DNA from: SZUA-442 sp051011415
GTDB lineage: Bacteria > Actinomycetota > Acidimicrobiia > Spongiisociales > UBA5794
Assembly: GCA_051011415.1 (NCBI GenBank)
Contig: JBPCTY010000117.1
Location: forward strand, 1-6,983
Reading direction: 5' to 3'
Length of the DNA stretch: 6,983 bases
The notes under the pieces were generated by a model that saw only the letters and a program-made list of their open reading frames with translations, was not told the origin of the DNA and did no database searches. Both the position numbers and the translations under genes were made by a program. The first letter of the stretch is position 1; the number at the start of each line of letters is the position of its first letter. Positions 6,713 through 6,983 of the stretch are shown piece by piece.

Positions 6713-6983
6713 AGAAGTGCCGAGGGGGTGCCAGTGAGAGGCCGACCCCCGGATCCGTCCGGCACCTTCCCAGAATCGTTGGGTCCACGTACCTTCCCGA
6801 CAACCGCAGCGATAGATGGAACGCTTCTCGACCGTCGTGCACTCCCGAGAAGCCGACCACATCACCCAGGCGCACTCGGCTCCCCGACTGGGCGCTTCGA
6901 TCGGCGAGGTATGAGTACGAAGTGCGGATCCCTCCACCGTGATCGATCGTGACTGTTGAGTTTCCCACGACAACGCCGGAGAA
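6552..6983 (-). CDS. M23-family (LytM-like) peptidase, C-terminal part, 5' partial
   Basis: The minus-strand frame is open to the right edge, so the start is outside the window. The first roughly 70 visible residues read as the end of an M23 (lysostaphin/LytM) domain: VTIDHGGGIRTSYSYL, then SGSRVRLGDVVGFSGVHDG, then FHLSLRLSGRYVDPTILG. Active M23 enzymes are zinc endopeptidases that cut peptidoglycan peptides, normally outside the membrane. Here the final HxH metal/catalytic motif is HLS, lacking the second His, so it may be inactive or act as a regulator. After the domain, about 70 Arg-rich residues continue to a stop at 6552, all inside nadD; this tail looks like read-through rather than protein. 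A single-base slip in the C5 or G5 runs (plus strand 6746-6750, 6724-6728) could instead lead to a stop at 6697-6699. The domain call is fairly firm; the 3' end is doubtful. Confidence 0.65.
   Translation of the reverse strand, partial: FSGVVVGNSTVTIDHGGGIRTSYSYLADRSAQSGSRVRLGDVVGFSGVHDGREAFHLSLRLSGRYVDPTILGRCRTDPGVGLSLAPPRHFYAARRDWNPRRHIRPSARWAPVRRQRRDRTAWPRRSSLRSGRRPLAEGRRVRN

Noticed and set aside
6122..6952. 276-residue plus-strand open frame across nadD
   Set aside because: Antisense to nadD, whose motifs are unmistakable. The plus-strand translation has no recognisable domain and no credible start.
6713..6973. Longer N-terminus for NadD (start at 6973)
   Set aside because: The 87 extra residues overlap the M23 domain in another frame and resemble no NadD extension. 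The family begins a few residues before GGTFDPPH.
1..6983. Mobile element, CRISPR array, phage or toxin-antitoxin genes
   Set aside because: Looked for direct repeats, terminal inverted repeats, transposase-like or integrase-like proteins and small gene pairs. Nothing convincing was seen, and the tRNA shows no partial repeat that would suggest an attachment site.

Overview
The window looks like a chromosomal segment of a moderately GC-rich bacterium, most likely an actinobacterium. Supporting this are the nadD-rsfS pair, a tRNA gene without an encoded CCA end, frequent GTG starts and an actinobacteria-like M23 peptidase tail. Acidimicrobiia would be my guess, but no marker gene here settles it. 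No insertion sequence, CRISPR array, phage gene or attachment site is visible, and coding density is very high.

Left part (1-5514, all plus strand): the 3' part of a CTAGR-type sulfatase gene, a HAD-family phosphatase-like hydrolase, a SulP (SLC26-type) anion permease with a STAS domain, and a two-domain SAM-dependent methyltransferase. Gaps are 73, 60 and 47 bases, and each of the last three genes has a visible Shine-Dalgarno, so they may form one transcription unit. The first three suggest sulfate-ester handling: the sulfatase would release sulfate and SulP would move it. Transport of sulfate by this SulP is inferred from context only. The methyltransferase has no obvious link to them.

Right part (5614-6983, all minus strand): the C-terminal part of an M23-type peptidase-like protein entering from the right edge, then nadD (NAD biosynthesis), rsfS (ribosome silencing factor) and tRNA-Ala(GGC). 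This is a housekeeping block. The M23 frame overlaps nadD by 161 bases, which is unusual and may reflect a frameshift. nadD and rsfS both lack a recognisable Shine-Dalgarno.

The two blocks converge on a 98-base gap holding a strong imperfect hairpin (5567-5603) that probably terminates transcription from both sides. I see no clearly new biological system. The sulfatase/HAD/SulP grouping, the variant SulP motifs and the M23/nadD overlap are the points most worth checking.
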